From: Shinella sp. XGS7
GTDB lineage: Bacteria > Pseudomonadota > Gammaproteobacteria > Burkholderiales > Burkholderiaceae_C
DNA: 64,000 nucleotides
Direction: 5' to 3'
NCBI RefSeq assembly: GCF_020535565.1
Contig: NZ_CP084758.1
Location: 1,329,501 to 1,393,500 of the forward strand
Of this stretch, positions 41,131 through 49,570 are shown one piece after another; the first letter of the stretch is position 1, and each line of letters starts with the position of its first letter. Made by a program: the position numbers and the translations under genes. The notes below the pieces were generated by a model. It was given only the letters and a program-made list of their open reading frames with translations. It had not been told where the DNA came from and made no database searches.

Positions 41131-41418
41131 TCAGTGCATCACCACGGGCTGCTGGCCCATATTGGCGTATTGCTCGATGAAGTCGTCGATGTCTTCCTCG
41201 CTGGGGTCCTGTTCCATCAGCGATTCCACGCCTTGCTGGAACTGCTCGGCCAGAGCGCCTTCGATGAAGATCTCGCGGCGGGCGTACTTGTCCACGATCT
41301 CGAAGCCGCCGCGGCTGAGCTGCAGCTCGGGCTGGCTGGCATCGTGCTGCAGCAGGCCTTCCACGGGCACTTCGAACTGCACCACGATGAAGCTGGGGGA
41401 GTTGTAAAGCATGTGCAT
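41131..41418 (-). CDS. DUF3567 family protein
   Basis: A 95-residue acidic protein starting MHMLYNSPSFIVVQFEV, with RGGFEIVDKYARREIFIEG in the middle and an Asp/Glu-rich C-terminus. This matches DUF3567, a small family common in Burkholderiales with no known role. The ATG at 41418 has GAGGAG five bases upstream; the frame continues to 41466 but lacks conservation-like sequence. No signal peptide. Confidence 0.88.
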   Translation of the reverse strand: MHMLYNSPSFIVVQFEVPVEGLLQHDASQPELQLSRGGFEIVDKYARREIFIEGALAEQFQQGVESLMEQDPSEEDIDDFIEQYANMGQQPVVMH

Positions 41419-41575
41419 GATGACTCCTCGTTGCCCGGTAGCTGTGGTCAGCCTAAGTCCTTTCAAGACCGGCCTTGGAGAAATACTGGCAGAAGCACCC
41501 GTGATTCGGGGGATACCCCAGCGCGCATGTGGTGTAGGAACGTCAGTACTTCACGCTGTGATGCCGCTGTCATCA

Positions 41576-42562
41576 TCAGGGCTGCAAGATCTCGCTTTGC
41601 AGCTCGAGTTCCCAGCTGCGCTGCTCGCCCGCCAGCGGCCCCTGGCTCTGGCGCAGGCGCACCGGCAGATGGTGGCGCGCCGGGTCCAGCCAGACCTCGA
41701 TGCGGGGCTCGTAGTCCGCCGTGGCCTCGCGCCGCAGGCGCAGGGCGCCCGGCACCGGACCCACGGGCAGCAGCAGGTCCTCGCGGCCCAGCACCTCGAA
41801 ACGCCAATCGCCCAGCTCACCGCGCAGACCGGCCACCGGCAGCAGGATCTGCGCGCCCTCGCGGCGCAGCGCGGGCTCGGCCTGCAGCAGGGCGGCCAGC
41901 TGCAGCATCCAGCTCAGGCGGTCCTGCGCACCGGGCGGCAGAGGCTGCTGTTCGCGGCTGGCCGAGAAGCTGATCAGGCCCTGCTCGCGCCGGAAATTGG
42001 TGGCGCGCCGTTCGCGGCCGCGCTGCTCCTCGGCAAAGCGGCCCGGCGCCAGGCCCAGGGCGTCGAAGCCGCCCTCGCTGCGCCAGGCCGGCAGCTCGCG
42101 CCCGCCCAGCTCGCGCGCCAGTCTTGCCTGGTAGCGGCCGCCGGTGGTCTCGTCGCCCTGCCACTGCAGCTGGGCCGCACCGGCCTCATCGCCCTGACGC
42201 AGACGGTACTGCCAGTGCAGGGCGGGCGGGGCCAGATAGCGCGGGGCCGGCTCGGGGGGCGCGGCCGCGGAGCTTTGGACGGCAGCTGCCTGGGGGCGTG
42301 GAGCCGCGGCGGCGGCACGCGGCTGGACCGGGGGGCGGGGCGCGGGTGCTGTGGCTTCTGGTACCGGACGCGGCATCACGGGGGCCAGCGTCACCCGCTG
42401 TGCCGGCAGGGGCGCGCTCTGCGGGCTGGGCGCGGGATCGCGCGCCGGCAGCCAGGCGGCCAGCAGCAGGGCGTGCAGGCCCAGGGCGGCCAGCAGGCTC
42501 ATCAGGAACAGGCGGCGGCCGCGGTGTCGGGGACCGCGCGCACCGGCAAGGGGAAGACTCAT
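41576..42562 (-). CDS. DUF3108 domain protein
   Basis: A 328-residue membrane-anchored protein. After a short basic start there is one helix (FLMSLLAALGLHALLLAAWL), then about 80 Pro/Ala-rich residues as in TonB-like spacers, then a DUF3108 domain (HWQYRLRQGDEAGAAQLQWQ ... SEGGFDALGLAPGRFAEEQRG, and FEVLGREDLLLPVGPVPGALRLRR). DUF3108 proteins are periplasmic and uncharacterised. The start ATG 42562 was preferred over the longer frame to 42622, which overlaps the divergent gene. The divergent FAH-family gene begins 46 bases away, so the two may share a promoter region. Confidence 0.82.
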   Translation of the reverse strand: MSLPLAGARGPRHRGRRLFLMSLLAALGLHALLLAAWLPARDPAPSPQSAPLPAQRVTLAPVMPRPVPEATAPAPRPPVQPRAAAAAPRPQAAAVQSSAAAPPEPAPRYLAPPALHWQYRLRQGDEAGAAQLQWQGDETTGGRYQARLARELGGRELPAWRSEGGFDALGLAPGRFAEEQRGRERRATNFRREQGLISFSASREQQPLPPGAQDRLSWMLQLAALLQAEPALRREGAQILLPVAGLRGELGDWRFEVLGREDLLLPVGPVPGALRLRREATADYEPRIEVWLDPARHHLPVRLRQSQGPLAGEQRSWELELQSEILQP

Positions 42563-42608
42563 TGGACAATGCTGCCATGTTCCCTCGCATGCGCACTCCC
42601 ATCGCCCG

Positions 42609-43652
42609 ATGAAGCTCGCCACCTACAAGGACGGTTCGCGCGACGGCCAGCTGGTCGTGGTCTCGCGCGACCTCAGCCAGGCCCATTACGCCAACGGCAT
42701 CGCCACGCGCCTGCAGCAGGTGCTGGACGACTGGAACTTCCTCTCGCCCCAGCTGGAGGAGCTCTACACCACGCTCAACCATGGCAAGGCGCGTCACGCC
42801 TTCACCTTCGACCCCCGGCTGTGCATGGCGCCCCTGCCGCGGGCCTACCAGTGGCTGGACGGCGCGGCCTACCTCAAGCATGAGGCCTTGCTGCACCAGG
42901 CCCGGGGTGCCGAGCTGCCCGAGAGCCTGCGGCGCGAGCCGCTGATCCGCCAGGGCAGCAGCGACGGCTTTCTGGGCCCCTGCGAGCCGGCGCGCTTTGC
43001 GTCCGAAGCCATGGGCATCGATTTCGAGGCCGAGATCGCCGTTATCACCGGCGATGTGGCCCTGGGCGCCTCGCCGGCCCAGGCCTTGGAGGGTGTGCGC
43101 CTGCTGACCCTGCTGAATGATTGGACGCTGCGCAGCCTGGAGCCGGCCGAGCTGGTACGGGGCCTGGGCCTGCTGCAGAGCAAGCCCGGCGCGGCTTTCG
43201 CGCCGGTGGCGGTGACGCCCGACGAGCTGGGCGAGGCCTGGAAGGGCGGGCGGGTGCACCTGAGCCTGCAAGCGCAGTGGAATGGTCGCAAGGTGGGCCA
43301 GTGCGAGACCGGGCCGGAGATGCATTTCCATTTCGGCGAGCTGATCGCCCACATCGCCAAGACCCGTGCGCTGCGCGCGGGCGCCATCGTGGGTTCGGGC
43401 GCGGTGAGCAGCCCGGAGGGCAGCCGCGGCTATGCCAGCATCGCCGAGAAACGCGCGCTGGAGACCCTGGAACAGGGCGAGCCGCGCACCGAGTACATGA
43501 AGTTTGGCGACAGCCTGCGCCTGGAGATCAAGGGCCTGGACGGGCAGAGCCTGTTCGGCGCCATCGACCAGGATGTGGTCTCGCTGCACGAGCCCCTGCC
43601 GGAGCTTTCGCCGCAATCGCCGCCGCTGGACGACGCCGAGGCGACGCCCTGA
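42609..43652 (+). CDS. Fumarylacetoacetate hydrolase family protein
   Basis: A 347-residue FAH-family enzyme. The fold core is seen in MGIDFEAEIAVITGDV (acidic metal ligands), LLTLLNDWTLRSL, LQSKPGAAFAPVAVTPDELG and GAIVGSGAVSSPEGSRGYASIAE. An N-terminal domain (MKLATYKDGSRDGQLVVVSRD) is as in fumarylacetoacetate hydrolases. Members cleave carbon-carbon bonds in acylpyruvates, usually at the end of aromatic or sugar-acid breakdown. No hmgA or related genes are adjacent, so the substrate is not assigned. ATG 42609 starts the conserved region. Confidence 0.9.
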   Translation: MKLATYKDGSRDGQLVVVSRDLSQAHYANGIATRLQQVLDDWNFLSPQLEELYTTLNHGKARHAFTFDPRLCMAPLPRAYQWLDGAAYLKHEALLHQARGAELPESLRREPLIRQGSSDGFLGPCEPARFASEAMGIDFEAEIAVITGDVALGASPAQALEGVRLLTLLNDWTLRSLEPAELVRGLGLLQSKPGAAFAPVAVTPDELGEAWKGGRVHLSLQAQWNGRKVGQCETGPEMHFHFGELIAHIAKTRALRAGAIVGSGAVSSPEGSRGYASIAEKRALETLEQGEPRTEYMKFGDSLRLEIKGLDGQSLFGAIDQDVVSLHEPLPELSPQSPPLDDAEATP

Positions 43653-43709
43653 TGCCTTGTGTCCGGCGCGCTTGAGCCGGGCTTCAGATCCATCGGTTAT
43701 CGTGCGGCG

Positions 43710-44852
43710 ATGGAGCGATTGATCAGCAATGCGCGCCTGGTGCTGGCCGGGGAAAGCTTCCTGGGCCACCTGAGGCTGCGCGAGGGGCGCATCGCGGACC
43801 TGGGGCGCGGCCCCGCGCCCGCCGCGCTGGCGGCCGAGGACTGGGGCGGCGACTGGGCCCTGCCCGGCCTGGTGGAACTGCACACCGACAATCTGGAGCG
43901 CCATGCCATGCCGCGGCCCCAGGTACTGTTTCCCTTGCTGCCGGCCCTGCTGGCGCATGACGCCGAGATCGCCGCGGCCGGCATCACCACGGTGTTCGAC
44001 GCCATCGGTCTGGGCGATCCCTATGGCCAGGGCTTTCGCGCCGCCAATCAGGCCGCCCTGCTGCCCGCCCTGGACCGCTTGGAGGCCGCGGGCGCGCTGC
44101 GTGCCGAGCACCGCCTGCATCTGCGCTGCGAGCTACCGGCGCCCGAGCTGCGCGAGCTCTTCCAGCCCTTTGCGCGCAGCCCGCGCCTGGGTCTGATCTC
44201 CCTGATGGACCACACGCCGGGCCAGCGCCAATGGGCCGATCTGGACCAGGCCCGCATTTACTTCACCGGCAAGAAGGGCTGGAGCCCGGCCCAGTTCGAG
44301 GCCGAGGTGGCGCAGGTGCCCGAGCGCCAGGCCCGCCACGCCCAGCCGCACCGCGCCTGGTTTGCGGCCTGGGCGCGCGAGCATGGCCTGCCCCTGGCCA
44401 GCCATGACGATGCCTGCGCCGCCCATGTGGACGAGGCGCAGGCCCTGGGCGTGCGCCTGTGCGAATTCCCCACCACTCTGGCCGCGGCCCGCCACGCCCG
44501 CGCCCTGGGTCTGGCCACGGTGGCGGGTGCGCCCAATCTGCTGCGCGGCGGCTCGCATGCGGGCAATGTGGCGGCGCTGGAGCTGGCGCGCGCGGGCGTG
44601 CTGAGCCTGCTGTCCTCCGACTACCTGCCCGCCAGCCTGCTGCAGGCCGCCTGGCGCCTGCGCCGCGAGCTGGACTACAGCCCCAGCCAGGCCCTGGCCC
44701 TGGTGAGCCTGAACCCGGCCCGCGCCGTGGGCCTGGACGATCGCGGCCAGCTGGCGCCGGGCCTGCGCGCCGACCTGCTGCGCGTGAGCGAGCTGGAGGA
44801 TGGCCTGATGCTGGTTCGCGAGACCTGGCGCGCCGGACGGCGCGTGATCTGA
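43710..44852 (+). CDS. phnM: PhnM-like amidohydrolase (alpha-D-ribose 1-methylphosphonate 5-triphosphate diphosphatase type)
   Basis: A 380-residue amidohydrolase closely resembling PhnM. The metal-binding motif GLVELHTDNLERH and the PhnM-type stretches GITTVFDAIGLGD, LISLMDHTPGQRQW, LASHDDACAAHVDEA, CEFPTTLAAARHARALG, RGGSHAGNVAALELA and LSSDYLPASLL are present. PhnM splits pyrophosphate from the ribosyl phosphonate triphosphate made by the C-P lyase pathway. No phnGHIJKL genes are in the window, so this copy is an orphan, and its real substrate may differ. The start ATG 43710 begins the domain; an upstream frame extension is not conserved-looking. Confidence 0.9.
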   Translation: MERLISNARLVLAGESFLGHLRLREGRIADLGRGPAPAALAAEDWGGDWALPGLVELHTDNLERHAMPRPQVLFPLLPALLAHDAEIAAAGITTVFDAIGLGDPYGQGFRAANQAALLPALDRLEAAGALRAEHRLHLRCELPAPELRELFQPFARSPRLGLISLMDHTPGQRQWADLDQARIYFTGKKGWSPAQFEAEVAQVPERQARHAQPHRAWFAAWAREHGLPLASHDDACAAHVDEAQALGVRLCEFPTTLAAARHARALGLATVAGAPNLLRGGSHAGNVAALELARAGVLSLLSSDYLPASLLQAAWRLRRELDYSPSQALALVSLNPARAVGLDDRGQLAPGLRADLLRVSELEDGLMLVRETWRAGRRVI

Positions 44853-44877
44853 CACGCCCTTTGCAAAGGAACTCCCG

Positions 44878-45567
44878 ATGGACACGATACGACGCGAACT
44901 GATGGCCCGGGCCGCCGCCCTGGGCCTGCTGCCCCTGCTGGCCGCCCGCCCCGCCTGGGCCCTGAGCGAGGGCGACGCGGCCAGCGGCATTCGCACGGCG
45001 CTGGAGCGCGGCGCGGTGGCGGCCGTGAGCCTGCTGGGCCGGCCCGATGGTTTTCTGGGCAACCCCCTGGTGCGCATCGAGCTGCCCGGCTATCTGAAGG
45101 ACGGCGCCCGCCTGCTCAAGGCCACGGGCCAGGGCAAGCGCGTGGACGAGCTGCTCACCGCCATGAACCGCGCGGCCGAGGCCGCCGTGCCCGAGGCCAA
45201 GAGCCTGCTGGTGGCCGCGGTCAAGAACATGAGCGTGGAAGACGGCGTGCAGATCCTGCGCGGCGGCGACGATGCCGCCACCCGCTTCTTCGAGACCAAG
45301 ACCCGCACGCCGCTCTCGGGCAAGTTCCTGCCCATCGTGACCCGCGCCACCGAGCGCGTGGCCCTGGCCGACAAGTACAACGCCGTGGCCGGCAAGGCCG
45401 CCGGCCTGGGCCTGGTGCGCGGCGAGGACGCGAACATCCAGCAGTACGTCACCGGCAAGGCCCTGGACGGGCTCTACCTGATGATCGGCGAGGAAGAGAA
45501 GAAGATCCGCCAGGACCCGGTGGGCACCGGCAGCGCCATCCTCAAGAAGGTCTTCGGAGCCCTCTGA
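44878..45567 (+). CDS. DUF4197 domain protein
   Basis: A 229-residue exported protein. The signal peptide is ALGLLPLLAARPAWA. The rest is mostly helical with ASGIRTALERGAVAAVSLLG, RIELPGYLKDGARLLKATG, ILRGGDDAATRFFETKTRTPLSG-like sequence and DGLYLMIGEEEKKIRQDP, matching DUF4197, a periplasmic family of unknown role. AAAGGAAC lies before ATG 44878. Its TGA overlaps the ATG of the flavoprotein gene by one base. Confidence 0.9.
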   Translation: MDTIRRELMARAAALGLLPLLAARPAWALSEGDAASGIRTALERGAVAAVSLLGRPDGFLGNPLVRIELPGYLKDGARLLKATGQGKRVDELLTAMNRAAEAAVPEAKSLLVAAVKNMSVEDGVQILRGGDDAATRFFETKTRTPLSGKFLPIVTRATERVALADKYNAVAGKAAGLGLVRGEDANIQQYVTGKALDGLYLMIGEEEKKIRQDPVGTGSAILKKVFGAL

Positions 45568-46211
45568 TGCGCGACGCCGCCCCCTGGCTGGACCGCCGCC
45601 ACGACCTGGACAGCCTCGAGAAGCTGCGCGCCGTCTACCCGGCGCCCGAGGCCCCGGCCACGCTGGACAAGGAGTGCGACCATGTGCACCCCCTGTACCG
45701 CCCTTTCATCGAGGCCGCACCCTTCTGCGTGCTGGCCACGCGCAGCCCGCGCGGCCTGGACAGCTCGCCGCGCGGCGACCCGGCCGGCCGTCTGGTGGAG
45801 GTGGCCGATGCTCATACCCTGCTGCTGCCCGATCGCCGAGGCAACAACCGCATCGACAGCCTGCGCAATGTGCTGCACGATCCCGAGCTGGCCCTGCTCT
45901 TCCTGATTCCCGGCATCGGCGAGGCCCTGCGGGTGCAGGGCCTGGGCCGCATCAGCACGGCACCGGATCTGCTGGCCCGCTTCGAGTTCGAGGGCAAGCT
46001 GCCGCGCTCGGTGCTGGTGATCGAGGTGAAGCGGGTCTTCTTCCAGTGCGCCCGCGCCATCAAGCGCTCGGGCCTGTGGGACCCGGCCAGCCGCATCGAG
46101 CGCGCCAGCCTGCCGTCCACCGGCGCCATCCTGCAGGCCCTGAGCCCGCGTGTGGACGGCGCGGCCTATGACGCCGAGCTGGAGGCGCGGCAAGCCCGCA
46201 CGATGTACTGA
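45567..46211 (+). CDS. PPOX-type FMN-dependent flavoprotein (MSMEG_1061/DR2398 type)
   Basis: A 214-residue protein of the pyridoxamine 5'-phosphate oxidase-like split-barrel fold. Visible are FCVLATRSPRGLDSSPRGDP, LLLPDRRGNNRIDSLRNVLHDP and VRVQGLGRIS-like strands, ending with RVFFQCARAIKRSGLWDP. The RGNNR and Ser-Pro-Arg-Gly motifs match the MSMEG_1061 subgroup that binds FMN or a similar cofactor. Translation is probably coupled to the DUF4197 gene (TGATG). Substrate unknown. Its stop abuts the stop of the convergent PEP-CTERM gene. Confidence 0.88.
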   Translation: MRDAAPWLDRRHDLDSLEKLRAVYPAPEAPATLDKECDHVHPLYRPFIEAAPFCVLATRSPRGLDSSPRGDPAGRLVEVADAHTLLLPDRRGNNRIDSLRNVLHDPELALLFLIPGIGEALRVQGLGRISTAPDLLARFEFEGKLPRSVLVIEVKRVFFQCARAIKRSGLWDPASRIERASLPSTGAILQALSPRVDGAAYDAELEARQARTMY

Positions 46212-47330
46212 TCAGGCGCGGGCCCGGTCGCGGGTCTGGCGCAGGCGCAGGCCGATCAGGGCCAGGCCGGCCAGCAGCAGGGCATAGCTGCCGGGCTCGG
46301 GCACGGCGGCGATCTGCGGCGGCTGCACCGCGTTGAGGGCGGCCATCTGCGCGCCCACATAGTCGCCCAGGCCGCCGCAATCGGCCGGCAAGGCACCGCC
46401 GCCGCCATTGCCGCGACCGCGCCCCCGGCGGCCGCACAAGGCCTCGCCGTCGGCGCCCACCTCGCCCAGATAGCGATAGAACTCGTAGCGCAGCACCAGG
46501 GCCGCGTCATTGGCGCCCAGGGCCTGGTTGAGCCGCTTGTTGCCGTTGGCCTCGCCGGCCTGGAAGATCTCCCACTCCACCTCGGTCTCGGCATCGCCGG
46601 GCACGTCGGCGTGGCCGTGCAACAGGTCCTCGACGCGCACATTGTGGTCCACATGCTTGGCGTAGACCTTGACCCAGTAGGCCGTGCCGAAGACCTCGTT
46701 CTCGGCCTTGTGCGCCTCGATCTCGGCCACCACGGGGCGGGCCGCGGGCAGGGGCTCACCCGCCGGCGGCGGCTGGTAGGCGAACTGCACCACGGGGATG
46801 GCAGCCTGCTGGCGCGTGAGCACGCCGGTGTTGCCCGGGTCGATCAGCCAGCTGTAGCTGGTCTTGGCGGGGGTGCCATAGGTGGCCACGCCGAAGTGGT
46901 CGCAGCTCAGGGTGCCGGAGGCGTACTGCAGATTGCCCAGGGGCCAGCAGCTGTCGCCGGCAAAGGGGTAAGGCCCGGTGGGCGTGCCCACGCTCCAGGC
47001 GCCATCGGCGAAGTTGGCCGCATAGCGGACGCGCAGGCCGAAGCCCGGCAGCTCGGTGATGGTGGGCGCGCCGTAGCGCTCCACCGAGGTGGGCGGGATG
47101 CCGAAATTGCGGTCCAGGCCGAAGACGCTGTAGATCTTGCTGCGGTCGTAGCTCGGGTCTTCGATTTCGATCTCGAAGCCATGGGCCGTGTAGCCCGTGT
47201 CATTGACGGCATCGAAATTGGCCAGGCTGCCGAAGACCTGGGCCTGGACCGCCGGGCTGCTCAGGGCCAGCGTGGCGGCCAGGGCCGTGGCCAGGCGGGG
47301 CAGGGAAGTCGGACGCTGCGAACGGGACAT
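46212..47330 (-). CDS. PEP-CTERM sorting domain protein
   Basis: A 372-residue exported protein. The signal peptide runs to AVQAQ. The mature part has a Phe/Asp-rich beta region (YTAHGFEIEIEDPSY, GLDRNFGIPPTSVERYGAP) and a Gly/Arg loop near residue 320 (RRGRGRGNGGGG), then the sorting tail [19 protein letters not shown] with a basic end. The central domain is not recognised. ATG 47330 was chosen because it opens the signal peptide; the frame is open to 47639 without support. The third PEP-CTERM gene of the window. Confidence 0.88.
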   Translation of the reverse strand: MSRSQRPTSLPRLATALAATLALSSPAVQAQVFGSLANFDAVNDTGYTAHGFEIEIEDPSYDRSKIYSVFGLDRNFGIPPTSVERYGAPTITELPGFGLRVRYAANFADGAWSVGTPTGPYPFAGDSCWPLGNLQYASGTLSCDHFGVATYGTPAKTSYSWLIDPGNTGVLTRQQAAIPVVQFAYQPPPAGEPLPAARPVVAEIEAHKAENEVFGTAYWVKVYAKHVDHNVRVEDLLHGHADVPGDAETEVEWEIFQAGEANGNKRLNQALGANDAALVLRYEFYRYLGEVGADGEALCGRRGRGRGNGGGGALPADCGGLGDYVGAQMAALNAVQPPQIAAVPEPGSYALLLAGLALIGLRLRQTRDRARA

Positions 47331-47505
47331 GGTGGACGCTCCGGGAGAGGTGAGAGGGTGAAGGGATGCTAGGCAGGCCCCACCCGACCGCCCATGGGCG
47401 CAGGGCGCGCAAAAGGCCCGGCCTTGGTCGCGTTTTTCATCAGACCTTGGTCCATGGCGCGGCACGGCGCCCGGCGCTACAGTGACCGCAACCCATCCTT
47501 CCCTT

Positions 47506-48909
47506 ATGAGCCCGGCCTTCCAGCGACTCTCGCTCGCCCAGCAGTTCCTGCTGCTGAGCCTGCCCATCCTGCTGACCGGCACCGGCCTGGCGGGCTGGTG
47601 GGTGGGGCGCCAGGTGCAGGACAGCGTGGTGCAGCGCATCGGCAGCGTGACCGCGCTCTATGTGGACAGCTTTGTGGCGCCGCATGTGCAGACCCTGCTG
47701 CGCCAGCCCGAGCTCAGCCCCCAGGACCTGGCTGCGCTGCGCTCGGACCTGCGCGACACCCCGCTGGGTCAGCGCATCGTGGATCTGCGCATCTGGGGGC
47801 CGGACGGTCTGGTGCTGTTCAGCACCGATGCCGCCAGCATGGGCCGCCGCTTCCCGGTGGGCGAGGGCTTGGCCGCGGCCCTGGCCGGCGCCATCTCGGC
47901 CGAGATCAGCGAGCGCAGCGATGCCGAGCGGGCACGCCATGGCCAGCCCCTGCCGCGCCTGATCGAAACCTACACCCCCATCCATGCGGACCGCAGCGGC
48001 GCCGTGATCGCTGCCGCCGAGTTCTATGAGCGGCCCGACGAGGTGGACCGTGCCGTGGCGCGCGCCCAGCGCCACAGCTGGCTGCTGGTGGCGGCCACCA
48101 TGCTGGGCATGTACGGCCTGCTCTTTCTGGTGGTGCTGCGCGGCAGCCGCCTCATCACCAGCCAGCAGCAGGCCCTGGCCATGCAGCTGGGCGAGCTGCG
48201 CGGGCTCAACCAGCAGAACGAGGCCCTGCAGCAGCGCGTGAGCCGGGCCGCGCAGCGCGCCGCCACGCTTAACGAGCAGCTGCTGCAGCGCATCTCGGCC
48301 GATCTGCACGACGGGCCGGGCCAGGATCTGGGATTCGCCCTGATGCAACTCAAGAACATGGGTGACGCCTTGCAGACCCAGGGCAGCGCGCCGGCCTGGA
48401 GCGCGAGCCTGGAGCCCGCTCGCCTGGCCGTGCAGTCGGCCCTGGGTGATCTGCGCGCCATCTCGGCCGATCTGGAACTGCCCGAGCTGGGGCCGCTGGG
48501 CCTGGCCGAGCTGGCGGCGCGCGTGCTGCGCGACTTCGCGGCCAAGACCGGCGCGGCAGTCTCGCTGGATGCGCCCCTGCCCGAAGGCCTGGACGCGCCG
48601 TTTCGCGTCAAGGTGGCGCTGTACCGCCTGCTGCATGAGTCACTGGCCAATGCCCATCGCCATGCCCAGGGCCAGGCCTGCAGCGTGCACCTGCGCAGCG
48701 AGGGCGAATGGCTGCAGATGCAGGTGCGCGACCGCGGGCCCGGCTTCGACCCGCAGCAGGCGGCCCGCGGCGGGCACCTGGGCTTGCACGACATGCGCCA
48801 GCGGGCCGAGGTGCTGGGCGGGCGCTTTGAACTCGACAGCGTGGCAGGCCAGGGCACCACGGTGCGCGTGACCCTGCCGCTGCGCCCCGTGGGCGCGGAT
48901 GATGAATGA
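47506..48909 (+). CDS. NarX-type sensor histidine kinase
   Basis: A 467-residue inner-membrane kinase. Helix 1 is FLLLSLPILLTGTGLAGWWVG, a periplasmic domain of about 150 residues follows, then helix 2 (LLVAATMLGMYGLLFLVVL), a coiled-coil linker rich in Gln, and a HisKA_3 dimerisation domain with the phospho-acceptor His 268 in ISADLHDGPGQDLGFAL. The ATPase domain shows LHESLANAHRHAQG, VRDRGPGFDP and HLGLHDMRQRAEVLGG. Start ATG 47506 was chosen. It overlaps the response regulator gene by 11 bases. The input signal is unknown. Confidence 0.92.
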   Translation: MSPAFQRLSLAQQFLLLSLPILLTGTGLAGWWVGRQVQDSVVQRIGSVTALYVDSFVAPHVQTLLRQPELSPQDLAALRSDLRDTPLGQRIVDLRIWGPDGLVLFSTDAASMGRRFPVGEGLAAALAGAISAEISERSDAERARHGQPLPRLIETYTPIHADRSGAVIAAAEFYERPDEVDRAVARAQRHSWLLVAATMLGMYGLLFLVVLRGSRLITSQQQALAMQLGELRGLNQQNEALQQRVSRAAQRAATLNEQLLQRISADLHDGPGQDLGFALMQLKNMGDALQTQGSAPAWSASLEPARLAVQSALGDLRAISADLELPELGPLGLAELAARVLRDFAAKTGAAVSLDAPLPEGLDAPFRVKVALYRLLHESLANAHRHAQGQACSVHLRSEGEWLQMQVRDRGPGFDPQQAARGGHLGLHDMRQRAEVLGGRFELDSVAGQGTTVRVTLPLRPVGADDE

Positions 48910-49537
48910 CATGATCGACATCCTGGTAGTGGATGACCACCCGCTCTTCCGCCAGGGCGTGGTGCATTCCCTGCAGATGGAGCCCAGCTTCCGCGTGGTG
49001 GGCGAGACGGCCTCGGGCGAGGAAGCGCTGGCCCTGGCGCGCAGCCTCCTGCCCGAGGTGGTGCTGCTGGATGTGAGCATGCCGGGCTGGAACGGCATCA
49101 TCACGGCCGAGAAGATCGCCATGGCCTGCCCGGCCACGGCCATCGTGATGCTCACCGGCTCTGACGACAAGGACAAGCTGCTGGCCGCCTTCAAGGCCGG
49201 GGCCCGGGGCTATGTGCTCAAGGGGGTGTCGGCATGCGAGCTGGCCGATGTGGTGCGCGCCGCGGTGGCGGGTGAGGTCTATGTCTCGCCCTCGCTGGCG
49301 GCCGAAATGCTAGTGTCCCTGACCCATGGCCCGGCGCCCGATCCGCTGCAGGAGCTGACCGAGCGCGAGCGCCAGATCCTGGCCCTGATCGGCACCGGCC
49401 AGACCAACCGCGAGATCGGCGAGCGCCTGTGCCTGTCCGAAAAGACCATCAAGCACTACGTGACCAATATCCTGCAGAAGCTGCAGGTGCGCAGCCGCGT
49501 GGAAGCGGCGCTGCTGGCCAACCGGCATCGGGCCTGA
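48899..49537 (+). CDS. LuxR/NarL family response regulator
   Basis: A 212-residue regulator. The receiver domain has the acidic pair DDHPLFRQG, the phospho-acceptor Asp in VVLLDVSMPGWNG, the Thr in VMLTGSDDK and Lys in GYVLKGV. The C-terminal LuxR helix-turn-helix is LTERERQILALIGTG ... SEKTIKHYVTNILQKL. Start codons at 48899, 48902 and 48911 are in frame; the last gives the usual MIDILVVDD beginning. Translation is coupled to the kinase. Whether it controls the adjacent sugar locus is not shown. Confidence 0.92.
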   Translation: MMNDMIDILVVDDHPLFRQGVVHSLQMEPSFRVVGETASGEEALALARSLLPEVVLLDVSMPGWNGIITAEKIAMACPATAIVMLTGSDDKDKLLAAFKAGARGYVLKGVSACELADVVRAAVAGEVYVSPSLAAEMLVSLTHGPAPDPLQELTERERQILALIGTGQTNREIGERLCLSEKTIKHYVTNILQKLQVRSRVEAALLANRHRA

Positions 49538-49570
49538 AGCTCGGCGCGCGCTGTGGCACAGTGCGCCCCC

